A DNA stretch of 44,021 bases, taken from assembly GCF_015356865.1 (NCBI RefSeq), contig NZ_JAAFZA010000070.1:1-44021 (forward strand), in the 5' to 3' direction. The position numbers and the translations under genes were made by a program. Origin of the DNA: Catenulispora pinisilvae. Its GTDB lineage: Bacteria > Actinomycetota > Actinomycetes > Streptomycetales > Catenulisporaceae. Shown in pieces: positions 33,875 to 42,634 of the stretch; the first letter of the stretch is position 1, and every line of letters starts with the position of its first letter. Below the pieces are notes generated by a model, which did no database searches, was not told the DNA's origin, and was given only the letters and a program-made list of their open reading frames with translations.

Positions 33875-35211
33875 GCGGCACCGCGCCCGAGGGCGAACTC
33901 CGATTCCGCGACAGCCTGCGGCACCTGCCGCCGCGGGTCTGGATCGTCAGCGCCGGCAACCTGGTCAACCGCGCGGGCAACTTCCTGCCGATCTTCATCG
34001 TGCTCTACCTGGCCAGCAAGCACCGCTCGGCCGGTGCGGCCGGCCTGGTCCTGGGCGCCGCCGGGATCGGCAACATACTGGGTGCCACGCTGGGCGGACA
34101 CCTGGCCGACCGCATCGGCCGGCGCTGGACGATGACCGTGTCCGCGTTGCTGACCGCGGGCCTGACCGCGCTGGTCCCGCTGGTGGGCAACCTGGCGCTG
34201 CTGGTCGGGCTGGTCGGCGTGACCGGTGTCGCCTCCCAGCTCTACCGGCCGGCCGCGGCGGCCCTGCTCGTGGACGGCATGGACCACCAGCAGCGGCTGG
34301 CGGCCTCGGGGGTCTTCCGCTTCGGGATGAACGTCGGCGCCTCGATCGGCGGCGTGCTCGGCGGCCTGCTCGCGTCCCGGTCCTTCGCATGGCTCTTCTA
34401 CAGCAACGCGATGGCCAGCCTGGCATTCGGCATCCTCACCGCGATCCTGGTCCGCGACGCCCCGCGCCCCGCCGCCACCGTGCGCGTCGCGGACGGTGAT
34501 GGAGGCGGCGATAGAGACGCGGACGCCGGGAGCGGATCAGGGATCGAACACACGGCGGCCGACCCGAGTTACCGCACGGCGCTCGCCGACCGTCACCTGC
34601 GCCGGTTCCTGGCGATGACCTTCGTCGCAGAGTTCGTCTACGTCCAGTCCACGGTGGGTCTGCCACTGCACGTGACCTCGGTCGGGCTGTCCGCCGAGAG
34701 TTTCGGCCTGTTGATCGGCCTCAACGGCCTGCTGGTGCTGATCTGCGAGCTGCCGCTGACCGGCGCGGTCTCGCGGCGCCGCCCGGAGTACGTCCTGTTC
34801 CTGGGCAACCTGCTCACCGGAGCCGGGCTGGCGCTCACGGCGTTCGCCGGCTCGATGGCCTGGCTGGCGGCGACGGTCGTGCTGTGGACCGCCGGGGAGA
34901 TGCTGTACGCCTCCATGGCCGCCGCCCACCTCGGCGGCCTGTCGCCACCGCACCTGGTCGGCCGTTACCAGGGCCTTTACGCGGCGGCGATCACGGCCGG
35001 AACCGGCCTGGGCCCGCTGATCGGCGGGCTCGTCTACACCTCCAGCACGAAGGTGTTCTGGCTGCTCGTGGGAGCGGCCGGGCTGTGGTCGGCACAGCTG
35101 TGCCTGCCGCCGCGGCGCCGTGCTGGCCGACCGGGGGCCGGCGGAACCGGCCCCGATCACCACCCGGAGGAAGGCCGGGAAGCGCAGCCGATCCGGATCA
35201 GCAACCAGTGA
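33871..35211 (+). CDS. MFS transporter, probable exporter of the cluster product
   Basis: The 446-residue protein has about 12 membrane segments in two halves. The first half has an MFS A-motif-like GGHLADRIGRRWT (about residue 75). The central loop is hydrophilic and Asp/Gly-rich (about 208-232), and the C-terminal tail is charged. The GTG start overlaps the ATP-grasp stop codon by four bases. Position inside the operon suggests self-protection or product export across the cytoplasmic membrane. Confidence 0.9.
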   Translation: MSGTAPEGELRFRDSLRHLPPRVWIVSAGNLVNRAGNFLPIFIVLYLASKHRSAGAAGLVLGAAGIGNILGATLGGHLADRIGRRWTMTVSALLTAGLTALVPLVGNLALLVGLVGVTGVASQLYRPAAAALLVDGMDHQQRLAASGVFRFGMNVGASIGGVLGGLLASRSFAWLFYSNAMASLAFGILTAILVRDAPRPAATVRVADGDGGGDRDADAGSGSGIEHTAADPSYRTALADRHLRRFLAMTFVAEFVYVQSTVGLPLHVTSVGLSAESFGLLIGLNGLLVLICELPLTGAVSRRRPEYVLFLGNLLTGAGLALTAFAGSMAWLAATVVLWTAGEMLYASMAAAHLGGLSPPHLVGRYQGLYAAAITAGTGLGPLIGGLVYTSSTKVFWLLVGAAGLWSAQLCLPPRRRAGRPGAGGTGPDHHPEEGREAQPIRISNQ

Positions 35212-35257
35212 TTCCCAGACAGATCCCATACAGATCCCAAGCGGAGGTGCCACTCCC

Positions 35258-36745
35258 ATGTCAGCCACTACCGAGAAACCAGACGTCCGGCCCGCACAGG
35301 CCGACGTCCTCATCGTCGGCAACGGCGCGCTCGGGCTGTTCCTGGCCCGCGAACTCAGCGCCGCCGGCGCCGGCTCCATCGTCGTGGTCGGCCCGGCCGA
35401 CCGCTCCTCCGGCGGCAGCCAGGCCGCCGGCGCCATGATGGGCTGCTTCGCCGAGGCCACCAGCGAGTCGCTGCGGACCCAGCCCGCGCGGACCCGGTTC
35501 GAGCTGGGCGTCGCCGCCCACGAGCGCTGGCCCGCGGTGCTGGCCGCGCTCCAGGAACACGCCCCCGGCGGACGTCCGCTGCTCACCGCGCCGGAGACCC
35601 ACGTGGTGCTGAACTCCATCGGCGCCGAGTTGGACAACGTCAACCTCGCGGCGATCATCAACGCCCTGACCGAATACGGCAAGCCGTGGCAGGAGTGCGA
35701 CCCGCACGACATCCCCGGCTTCAACCCGCGCACCGACACCCGCGCGCTGCGGGCGATCCTGCTGCCGGAGGAGGGCGCCGTGGACGCCCGGGCGGTGCTC
35801 ACCGCGTTGCAGTCCGACCTCCAGGCCTCGGGCGTCACCCTGCTCGACGCCTCGGTACGCACCCTGCTCGGCGACTCCGACTCGGTCACCGGGGCCGAAC
35901 TCGACGACGGCCACGTCATCGAGGCCGGCAAGGTGGTGGTCGCGGCCGGCGCGCTCAGCGACAGTGTCCTCAAGACCCTGATACCGGACCTGGACCTGGT
36001 CCCGACCTTCGCGGGTCTGGGCTTCGCCATGATCGCCCGCCGCACCGGCGGGGAGCCGTTCCGCAGCGTGGTGCGCACCCCGAACCGGGGCTTCGCCTGC
36101 GGCCTGCACGTCGTGCCGCAAGGCGACGGCACCGAGTACTACGGCGCCACCAACCGCCTGGTCGACGAGGTCGGCAGCACGACCTGGATGGCGGACGTGC
36201 GGTTCCTGGCCCAGTACTCGATGCAGCAGCTGGACGAGCGCGCCGCCAGCCACGAGGTGGTGCGCTGGCTGGCCGGCAACCGGCCGGTCACCCTGGACGG
36301 CTTCCCGCTGATCGGCTGGCTGCCGCGCGCCGGGCTGTATCTGATGTCCGGCACCTACCGCGACGGCTTCCACTGCGCACCGCTGCTGGCCGCGCACGTC
36401 GCCAACGAACTCCAAGGGAAGCCGGGTCTCATCGACCCGATCTTCCAGCCCACCCGCCGACCGGTGGCGACCCGCACGGTCGAGGGCTCGATCCAGGAGT
36501 ACGTGGAGCACAACCTCGCCGGCTGGTTCGAGACCGGCGCGCAGGCCGCGCCGCAGATGACCACCAAGCAGATCGCCGACTACTACCGGAACATGGCCAC
36601 GCAGTTCTACGAGCGGGTCGGGACCGACTACGCGCTGGGGCCGGACATCCTCTGGTACGCGCAGGGGAGCCTGCTCGGCGGCCGGCGGGTGGCCCGCTAC
36701 CTGCGCCGGTTGCAGCCGGCCGCGGCCGGGGCGGGGGCGCTGTGA
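35258..36745 (+). CDS. DAO-family FAD-dependent amine/amino-acid oxidase
   Basis: The 495-residue flavoprotein has a dinucleotide-binding VLIVGNGALGLFLARELSAA near the N-terminus and the DAO-family C-terminal region (GNRPVTLDGFPLIGWLPRAG then LMSGTYRDGFHCAPLLA). It is longer than glycine or sarcosine oxidases because of a C-terminal extension from about residue 400 (TTKQIADYYRNMATQFYERV). It probably oxidises a C-N bond of an amine or amino acid, free or carrier-bound. A GGAGG site lies about ten bases before the ATG. The carrier-protein gene starts within its stop codon, which hints that the substrate is carried on that protein. The product chemistry is not determined. Confidence 0.85.
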   Translation: MSATTEKPDVRPAQADVLIVGNGALGLFLARELSAAGAGSIVVVGPADRSSGGSQAAGAMMGCFAEATSESLRTQPARTRFELGVAAHERWPAVLAALQEHAPGGRPLLTAPETHVVLNSIGAELDNVNLAAIINALTEYGKPWQECDPHDIPGFNPRTDTRALRAILLPEEGAVDARAVLTALQSDLQASGVTLLDASVRTLLGDSDSVTGAELDDGHVIEAGKVVVAAGALSDSVLKTLIPDLDLVPTFAGLGFAMIARRTGGEPFRSVVRTPNRGFACGLHVVPQGDGTEYYGATNRLVDEVGSTTWMADVRFLAQYSMQQLDERAASHEVVRWLAGNRPVTLDGFPLIGWLPRAGLYLMSGTYRDGFHCAPLLAAHVANELQGKPGLIDPIFQPTRRPVATRTVEGSIQEYVEHNLAGWFETGAQAAPQMTTKQIADYYRNMATQFYERVGTDYALGPDILWYAQGSLLGGRRVARYLRRLQPAAAGAGAL

Positions 36746-37002
36746 TGGCTATCGCGCAGCAGACCACCGTGGCGGCCGTGCGGACCCTGGTCGTGCAGCA
36801 CCTCAACCTGGCGCTGCCCGAGGGCCGGCCGACTGAGCAGGACGACCTGTGGAAGCTGGGCATGACCTCGCTGTCGTGCCTGGGTCTGATGCTGGCCATC
36901 GAGGACGAGTTCGACATCGAACTCGCCCAGGACGCGCTGAAGGAGGCGACGTTCCAGAACCTGGCGACGATCTCGGCCGCGGTGGACGCGGTGCTGGTAT
37001 AG
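36745..37002 (+). CDS. Free-standing acyl/peptidyl carrier protein
   Basis: The 85-residue protein has the four-helix carrier-protein pattern. Its phosphopantetheine Ser is in LWKLGMTSLS (Ser42); Thr replaces the usual Asp of DSL. The helix LGLMLAIEDEFDIEL follows. The ATG overlaps the last base of the flavoenzyme stop codon. The free adenylation enzyme encoded next, 174 bases on, is the likely loader, and the flavoenzyme is a likely tailoring partner. No phosphopantetheinyl transferase is in the window. Confidence 0.9.
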   Translation: MAIAQQTTVAAVRTLVVQHLNLALPEGRPTEQDDLWKLGMTSLSCLGLMLAIEDEFDIELAQDALKEATFQNLATISAAVDAVLV

Positions 37003-37115
37003 CAGCGCAGATCAGCAGCGCACTGACGCCAATGCCCTGATAGCAGGGACCTCGCAACAGTGACCCTCTTCAAGAAGACAGACTCACAGCGACCCACAGC
37101 AGACATCTGATACGT

Positions 37116-37154
37116 GCGGTGTGCGGCGCGCCCCTGCGGCGGGCCGCACACCGC
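37116..37154 (+). terminator. Long hairpin between the carrier and adenylation genes
   Basis: GCGGTGTGCGGC and GCCGCACACCGC form a perfect 12-bp stem; an inner CGCC/GGCG stem extends it after one G-G mismatch, leaving a 5-base loop. It lies 21 bases before the start of the adenylation gene. It could end or attenuate the upstream transcript or stabilise a processed end. There is no T-tract. Confidence 0.6.
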
Positions 37155-37175
37155 CCGATGTGAGAGGAATGTGCC

Positions 37176-38708
37176 GTGGCCGATTCGGGCCGCCCCGGCC
37201 TGGTCCCCGCCGGGGCCCAGACCGTCCTGGACCTCATCGACGCGCGGGTCCGGGACCAGCCGGACGCCACCGCGATCCGCACCCCGCACCGTACGCTGAC
37301 CTACGCCGAGACCGCCCGGGCCACCTCCCGGCTGGCCGACCGGCTGCGCCGCCGCGGCGTCGGACCCGAGACGATCGTCGCGGTGCATCTCCCCCGCGGC
37401 CTGGACGCGCTGATCGGAATGCTCGCGGTCCTGCGCTGCGGGGCCGCCTTCCTGCCGCTGGCCGTGGAGGATCCCGGACGGCGCAAGCAGGAGGTACTGG
37501 CCGACGCCGGATGTCTGCTGACGCTGGTGGAGGCGCCGGTCGACTGGACTTCGCAGGTGGAACTCGTCGTCGATCCGGAGCCGGCCGACCGACTCGGCGA
37601 TCGCGGTGGCGACGCGTCTGAGCTACCCTCCCCGGCCGAGCCCAGACCGCAAGAATTGGCTTACGTCATCACGACTTCCGGCTCCACCGGACGCCCGAAG
37701 GTCGTCGGGATCCCGCACGAGGGCATCCTCAACCTGGTCGTCGCCTCGATCCTGGAGCTGGACCTGATCCGGCCCGACGACACGATCCTGTGGACCACCA
37801 CGCTCACCGCCGACATCACCGTCCACGACTGCCTGATGGCCCTGTGCTGCGGCGCGACCGTGGCCATCCCCGACCGCTCCGAGCTGCCGATCGGCCGGAT
37901 CGCGGCCACCGCCCGGCAGCTGGCGGCCAGCATCGTCGACCTGCCCGCCGCGGTCCTGGGCCCCTACGGCCGCTCACTGGTCCCACGCCTGGCCGAGGCC
38001 GGGGTACGCCTGCTGTTCACCGGCGGCTCACAGCTGGACGGCGACGGCTTCGCCGACCACGCGTCGCTGGTCGTCGCCAACGGCTACGGCCCGACAGAGG
38101 CCACCGTCGCCGTCACCTGGTATCGCTGCACGGACAAGACGCCGGCGTGGGTGCCGATCGGCTCGGCCTTCCGCGGCGTACGCCTGTACGTGCTCGACGA
38201 AGAGCTGACGCCGGCACCGCAGGGACAGCCCGGCCAGCTGTACGTCGCAGGGGTCTGCCTGGCCCGCGGCTACCTGGGCCTGCCCGGCCGCACCGCCGAA
38301 TCGTTCGTCCCCGACCCCTTCGCACCGACCCCCGGCGAGCGCATGTACGCCACCGGCGACCTGGTCCAGCAGAACGAGGACGGCGACCTCATCTACCGCG
38401 GCCGCATCGACAGCCAGGTCAAGATCAGCGGCTACCGGGTGGAGCTCGGCGAGGTGGAGCACGCGGTACGCGACTGCCCCGGGGTGGTCGACGCGACGGC
38501 GCTGCTCCGTGCCGACGCGCCGGGCGGAGCCGCGATCATCGCCTTCGTCGTCGGCGACAGCGGGCTCGGGGCGGTGGTCGGCGACCGGCTGCGGGAGCGG
38601 CTGCCGGCGCACATGGTGCCACGGCATGTGGTGTGGCTGCCGGAGCTGCCGATCAATGCGCTGGGGAAGGTGGATCGAGTGGCGCTCGCGGCGATGGCGA
38701 TTGGTTGA
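37176..38708 (+). CDS. Stand-alone adenylation enzyme
   Basis: The 510-residue protein is a complete adenylation domain without fused carrier: TTSGSTGRPK (about residue 165), NGYGPTEATV (A5), YATGD (A7), RIDSQVKISGYRVELGEVEH (A8) and the catalytic Lys in NALGKVD near the C-terminus. It should activate an amino or aryl acid with ATP and load it on the free carrier protein. My reading of the specificity residues is D-I-H-D-F-G-G-V-A-K, which matches no code I know. The Asp at the 235 position suggests an alpha-amino acid. The GTG at 37176 has GAGAGGA upstream. It may depend on the MbtH protein of this operon. Confidence 0.92.
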   Translation: MADSGRPGLVPAGAQTVLDLIDARVRDQPDATAIRTPHRTLTYAETARATSRLADRLRRRGVGPETIVAVHLPRGLDALIGMLAVLRCGAAFLPLAVEDPGRRKQEVLADAGCLLTLVEAPVDWTSQVELVVDPEPADRLGDRGGDASELPSPAEPRPQELAYVITTSGSTGRPKVVGIPHEGILNLVVASILELDLIRPDDTILWTTTLTADITVHDCLMALCCGATVAIPDRSELPIGRIAATARQLAASIVDLPAAVLGPYGRSLVPRLAEAGVRLLFTGGSQLDGDGFADHASLVVANGYGPTEATVAVTWYRCTDKTPAWVPIGSAFRGVRLYVLDEELTPAPQGQPGQLYVAGVCLARGYLGLPGRTAESFVPDPFAPTPGERMYATGDLVQQNEDGDLIYRGRIDSQVKISGYRVELGEVEHAVRDCPGVVDATALLRADAPGGAAIIAFVVGDSGLGAVVGDRLRERLPAHMVPRHVVWLPELPINALGKVDRVALAAMAIG

Positions 38709-38726
38709 GGCGCGCCCGCGCGCGAC

Positions 38727-38805
38727 CGGCTGACTCGCGCCCAGGCCAGTTGGTTCGGCTCGCGCCCGGACCAGGTGGCTCGCGCTTGACCGACTCACTG
38801 TCGCA
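38727..38805. repeat. Imperfect GC-rich direct repeats at a convergent gene end
   Basis: GCTCGCGCCCGGACCAG-type segments recur about three times (GACTCGCGCCCAGGCCAG, GGCTCGCGCCCGGACCAG, GGCTCGCGCTTGACC) between the adenylation gene and the convergent DUF885 gene. No clear terminator stem is seen here. Confidence 0.5.
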
Positions 38806-38822
38806 CCGGCCGCTTGCCTAAG

Positions 38823-40565
38823 TCAGCTGAGCCGGCCGAGCACCAGGTCCCGCAGCGTATCCAAGCCTGCGGGACCGGCCCGCAACGCGTCCATGTGGAA
38901 CCGCCGCAGCTCGAACCCGGCCCCATCGCGGGCCCTGGCCTCTTCGCGCAGCTGGAGCCACAGGCGCTCGCCGAGCTTGTACGCGGGCGCCTGGCCCGGC
39001 CATCCCAGGCACCGGTCGATCTCGGCCGCCGCACGTCGGGCATCCATCAGTGTCCTGCTACCCAGGAACTCCACCGCGAGCTCCGGCGTCCAGACCTCGC
39101 CCTCGTGAAAGCCGGTGGCGCCGGGGATGCGCAGCCTCAGATGCAGCCCGATGTCGACGATCACGCGGGCGGCCCGGAACAGCGCCTTGTCCAGCATGCC
39201 CAGCAGCTCGCCGTCATCAAGGAAGCCGAAGTCGTGCATCAGGCGCTCGGCATACAGCGCCCACCCCTCGCCGTGCCCGTCGATGAAGCACAGCAGCCGC
39301 TGGAAGCGGTTCAGGCCCGGCGCCGTCACCGCGGTGCCGATCTGTAGATGGTGGCCCGGCACCCCCTCGTGGTACACGGTGCTGAGGTCACGCCACGTCG
39401 CGAACACCTCCTTGCCGGCCGGCACGTTCCACCACATCCGCCCGGGGCGGCTGAGGTCGTCCGCCGGTCCGGTGTAGTAGGCGCCGCTTCCGCCGCCGGG
39501 CGGCGCGATCAGGCACTCCAGGCGCATCAGAGCGTCCGGGACGTCGAAGTACGTCCCAGCGAGATCAGCCAGCGCTCGATCAGCGCGCTCCTGCAACCAG
39601 TCCCGGAACGCGTCGACACCGGTGACGCGATATCGCGGATCGGCGTCGAGCACATCGGCCGCCTCCCGAACCGAACCACCCGGCAGGACGCGCGCGGCGG
39701 CAGCAGACTGCTCGTCGCGGATCCGCCGGAACTCGATCCATCCCCACTCATACGCCTCGCGCAAATCCACCTCCGCGCCGAGGTACTTGCGGGACCACAG
39801 CCGGTAGACGTCTTCGCCGACCGCGTCCACGTCCGTCGCCCCCGGCGCCGATTCCTCGCGCAGATAGCGCGCCAGCTCCGCATACGCCGCCGACGCGGCC
39901 CGGGCACCGGCGTCCAGATCCGCGCGCAACGCGGCGGTCACGCCAGGCACCTGCTCGGCGCCGACGACCAACTCCCCGAACGCCGACCCGCCGCCGTCCA
40001 GCCCCGCCCACGCCCGGCACTGCCCGATCACCTGCTCGACCTGCCGCACCGCCGGCACCCGCCGAGCCGCTTCCGCTCCCGACGACCCCGACCCCGACCC
40101 CGACGCTCCCGGCGCCCCAATCGCCGCCGCCGTCAACGACTCCTGATACCCGGCCAACGCCGCCGGCACCGCGGCCAACCGCGCGGCGATCACAGCCCAA
40201 TCCTCGGAGCTCTCAGTCGGCATGAGGTCGAAGGCCTGCCGCACCTCCTGCACCGGACACCACGTCGCGTTCAACGCCGAACCCGGCAACCCGGCCGCGT
40301 GCAGATCCACCTCCAGCCGCATGCGCTCGGCGAACACCGCGCGCGCGGCCCGCTCACCGTCATCACCCGGCCGCGCGGCACCAATCGCGGCCAGCCCCCG
40401 CCGAGCAAGCTCAGCGCGCGCCTCATGCCCAGCCGGGGAGAGATCCGGCAGCGTGGCGTCGTGGCCCTGGATCCCGAACTCGGTGGCCGCGGTCGGATAC
40501 AGGCGGGCGTATTCGTCCACGTATGCGTCGCAGATCGCGTGGACACCACCGACGAGGGAGGACAT
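38823..40565 (-). CDS. DUF885-family protein, metallopeptidase-like
   Basis: The 580-residue protein is of the DUF885 family. Its landmark motifs are YHEGVPGHHLQ (HExxxH-like, about residue 410) and GHGEGWALYAERLM (about 443), which resemble the zinc site of M3-like gluzincin peptidases. No signal peptide is visible. A Gly/Ser-rich insertion lies near residue 155. ATG at 40565 is chosen, although its ribosome-binding site is weak. It converges on the NRPS operon and is probably a separate cytoplasmic peptidase; a role in processing the cluster product would be speculation. Confidence 0.88.
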   Translation of the reverse strand: MSSLVGGVHAICDAYVDEYARLYPTAATEFGIQGHDATLPDLSPAGHEARAELARRGLAAIGAARPGDDGERAARAVFAERMRLEVDLHAAGLPGSALNATWCPVQEVRQAFDLMPTESSEDWAVIAARLAAVPAALAGYQESLTAAAIGAPGASGSGSGSSGAEAARRVPAVRQVEQVIGQCRAWAGLDGGGSAFGELVVGAEQVPGVTAALRADLDAGARAASAAYAELARYLREESAPGATDVDAVGEDVYRLWSRKYLGAEVDLREAYEWGWIEFRRIRDEQSAAAARVLPGGSVREAADVLDADPRYRVTGVDAFRDWLQERADRALADLAGTYFDVPDALMRLECLIAPPGGGSGAYYTGPADDLSRPGRMWWNVPAGKEVFATWRDLSTVYHEGVPGHHLQIGTAVTAPGLNRFQRLLCFIDGHGEGWALYAERLMHDFGFLDDGELLGMLDKALFRAARVIVDIGLHLRLRIPGATGFHEGEVWTPELAVEFLGSRTLMDARRAAAEIDRCLGWPGQAPAYKLGERLWLQLREEARARDGAGFELRRFHMDALRAGPAGLDTLRDLVLGRLS

Positions 40566-40695
40566 TGGTCGCAGTCTACTGATTCGCCTGTTCACGCGAC
40601 AGGCGTCTGCCCCAAGGGCTCCGGACGGCAACGCGGCTGACGGAACCGCCCCGGCAGCGATCGGCGGGACGCCCCACTGCGGGCAAGGGAAAGGC

Positions 40696-40729
40696 AATGC
40701 CCCTGGCTGGTCTTACTGCCAGGGGCATT
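40696..40729 (-). terminator. Terminator of the 36-residue protein gene
   Basis: AATGCCCCTGGC and GCCAGGGGCATT form a perfect 12-bp stem with a 10-base loop. On the minus strand it follows the small gene by about 60 bases and precedes the DUF885 gene. Confidence 0.8.
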
Positions 40730-40787
40730 ACTCGGGGGTACCGCTGGGCTCGAACCCGGCCCACGCGGTTTCAACGGGCGCATGGGG

Positions 40788-40898
40788 TCACTTCTTCGCG
40801 TCGGTCTCCACCGGACGGGTACGGCGCTCACGCTCGGCCTCAGCCTTGCGCCGAGCGGCGGCGATCTGCAGGCGGCCGGTCACGACTTCGCTGTTCAT
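40788..40898 (-). CDS. Small basic protein, 36 residues
   Basis: ATG at 40898 has an excellent AAGGAG seven bases upstream and opens a frame reading MNSEVVTGRLQIAAARRKAE, followed by an Arg/Glu-rich AERERRTRPVETDAKK. It would form one charged amphipathic helix. A TAGAAT sequence about 40 bases upstream on the same strand may be a -10 element, and a clear terminator follows. The complete gene signals make it likely to be real. Its function is unknown. Confidence 0.6.
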   Translation of the reverse strand: MNSEVVTGRLQIAAARRKAEAERERRTRPVETDAKK

Positions 40899-41228
40899 GG
40901 TTGTCTCCTTGGGAATCCATCGGATCTGATCTCGTCGCTTACGATTCTAAGGCATCAGACGGCCATGGCTAACCAATTTAAGGTGAACACCATCACAGGG
41001 GGCGGATTTAAAAGTTCAGACAACGGTTGGACAGGCGCCTTGATCACCGCCGCGCCCGACCCGCCTCGCCAAAGCGGACCCCACCGCCTTCTCAGCCGTA
41101 CTGCCGCCGGAGTAGCGACGGTGTCTTCAGACAGCGGATGTGCCCGTTGCTCCCCGGCCGAGAGCATGGGCCCGCCGAGCTGAACGCCCGGCCCCATCTC
41201 GTCGCTAGCCGATAGGAGCGTGCCGCCC

Positions 41229-41750
41229 GTGCTCGTCGTCAAGAAAGAGACGGTGCTGCCACGCCTCGGGAGCAGGGCGCGCAAGGCGTTGGTCTGCGTG
41301 CACGTCGCCGTGTCCGTCAGCTGGCTCGGGATGACGCTGTGCCTGTTGACGATGGCCGTCACCGCACTGCTCACGAACGACGCCGACACCTTGCGCGCGG
41401 CCTACCGGGCGATGAAGATGCTCGGCGACACGTTGGTGATCCCGGTGAGTCTGACCGCGCTGCTGTCCGGGCTGTGGCTCTCGCTGGCCACCCCCTGGCG
41501 GCTGTTCTCCTGGCGCTGGGTGACGGTGAAGTTCTGGCTCACCCTGGCCGCGGCCGCCGCCTCGATCTTCGCCCTGCGGGCCCGGCTGGACCAGGCCGCG
41601 CACGTCGCCGCCACCCATCCGGTCGGGACGATCGCGCAGATGCACCTGGGATCCCTGCGGTCCAGCATGGTGATCATCCCTAGTGTGGCAACCTGCGTAT
41701 ATCTTGCCAATGTGGCGATCTCGGTGACCAAACCCTGGGGGCGTAAATGA
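41229..41750 (+). CDS. Four-helix integral membrane protein (DUF2269-like)
   Basis: The protein has about 173 residues and four hydrophobic segments (first around HVAVSVSWLGMTLCLLTMAV, then LVIPVSLTALLSGLWLSL, the WVTVKFWLTLAAAAASIF region and SMVIIPSVATCVYLANVA). The layout resembles the DUF2269 group of small membrane proteins; the match is tentative. AGGAG lies only one base before a GTG at 41220 but ten before the in-frame GTG at 41229, so the latter is chosen. The stop overlaps the methyltransferase start as ATGA. The stretch before it (40899-41228) holds no other gene I can support. Confidence 0.75.
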   Translation: MLVVKKETVLPRLGSRARKALVCVHVAVSVSWLGMTLCLLTMAVTALLTNDADTLRAAYRAMKMLGDTLVIPVSLTALLSGLWLSLATPWRLFSWRWVTVKFWLTLAAAAASIFALRARLDQAAHVAATHPVGTIAQMHLGSLRSSMVIIPSVATCVYLANVAISVTKPWGRK

Positions 41751-42508
41751 GCGAGCGGAAACCACCGTCGGCCGAAGACTTCAACCAGTGGTACGCGGAC
41801 ATGGCCGAGCAGTCGACCGGCGACGAGATCAAGCGGGGGTATCTGGGGCTGCCGCCGCTCCTGCTGTCGTCGAGCCTGCTGACCTGGGACGGCATCGCCG
41901 ACGTGATCGAGGCCCTGCGCCTGCCGCAAGGCGGCCGGCTGCTGGACCTCGCGTGCGGACGCGGTGGCTACGGACTCGAGATCGCGTCGAGGACCGGCGC
42001 GAAGCTGACCGGCGTCGACTTCTCCGAGGAGGCGATCACCCAGGCCGAAGCACTCGCGCAGCAGTGGGGCGCCGAAGCCGAGTACCGGGTCGGCGACCTG
42101 ACCGGCACCGGCCTGCCCGACGCGTCGGTCGACGCCGTCGTGATCGTCGACTCGATCCAGTTCAAGCCCGAGGCCGCCTCGTTCCAGGAGATCCACCGCG
42201 TACTCGCCCCGGGCGGCCGCGTCGTGCTCACGACCTGGGAAGCCCTGGACCCCACCGACGAACGCGTCTCGAACCTGCTCCGCGTGGTCGACACCCGGGC
42301 CGGCTTGGAGCAGGCCGGATTCGTCGACATCGAGGTCCGCGAACGTCCGGCGTGGAGCGCGGTGGAACGCGCGCTGTGGGAGGAGGCGGTGAGCCTGGAC
42401 CCGGGCGACGATCCGACCCTGAAGTCCCTCCATGACGAAGGCGTCCGCGTGCTGCCCGGCTTCGACTTCGTTCGCAGAGTCCTCACGAGCGCGAGCGTCG
42501 ATCGGTAG
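41747..42508 (+). CDS. SAM-dependent methyltransferase
   Basis: The 253-residue class I methyltransferase has motif I LLDLACGRGGYGLEIASRTG, followed by LTGVDFSEEAI (motif II), YRVGDLTGTGLPDASVDAVV (around motif III-IV) and EIHRVLAPGGRVVLTTWEAL (post motif). It should transfer a methyl group from S-adenosylmethionine to a small molecule or another acceptor; the substrate is unknown. It is translationally coupled to the membrane protein upstream. A role in the NRPS pathway, 3 kb away, cannot be excluded. Confidence 0.9.
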   Translation: MSERKPPSAEDFNQWYADMAEQSTGDEIKRGYLGLPPLLLSSSLLTWDGIADVIEALRLPQGGRLLDLACGRGGYGLEIASRTGAKLTGVDFSEEAITQAEALAQQWGAEAEYRVGDLTGTGLPDASVDAVVIVDSIQFKPEAASFQEIHRVLAPGGRVVLTTWEALDPTDERVSNLLRVVDTRAGLEQAGFVDIEVRERPAWSAVERALWEEAVSLDPGDDPTLKSLHDEGVRVLPGFDFVRRVLTSASVDR

Positions 42509-42590
42509 TGCCGTATCAGGCAACGTTTGCCCGGGAGTTTCGCGATGTGGTTCGCGACGTGCCGATCGGCGGGCGGGATCCGTCGGCGGG

Positions 42591-42634
42591 TGGAGTTTGC
42601 TGGGGCTGGAGTTTGCTGGGGCTGGAGTTTGTGA
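42591..42634. repeat. 16-bp tandem repeat, 2.75 units
   Basis: TGGAGTTTGCTGGGGC is repeated at 42591 and 42607, with a partial third copy to 42634. It lies in non-coding sequence just outside repeat element B. Confidence 0.85.

Noticed and set aside
40740-40800. A tRNA-like GGGTTCGAGCCC on the minus strand
   Set aside because: The T-arm pairs poorly beyond the loop, and no anticodon arm, D-arm or acceptor stem can be drawn. It is better explained as chance next to the small-protein gene.
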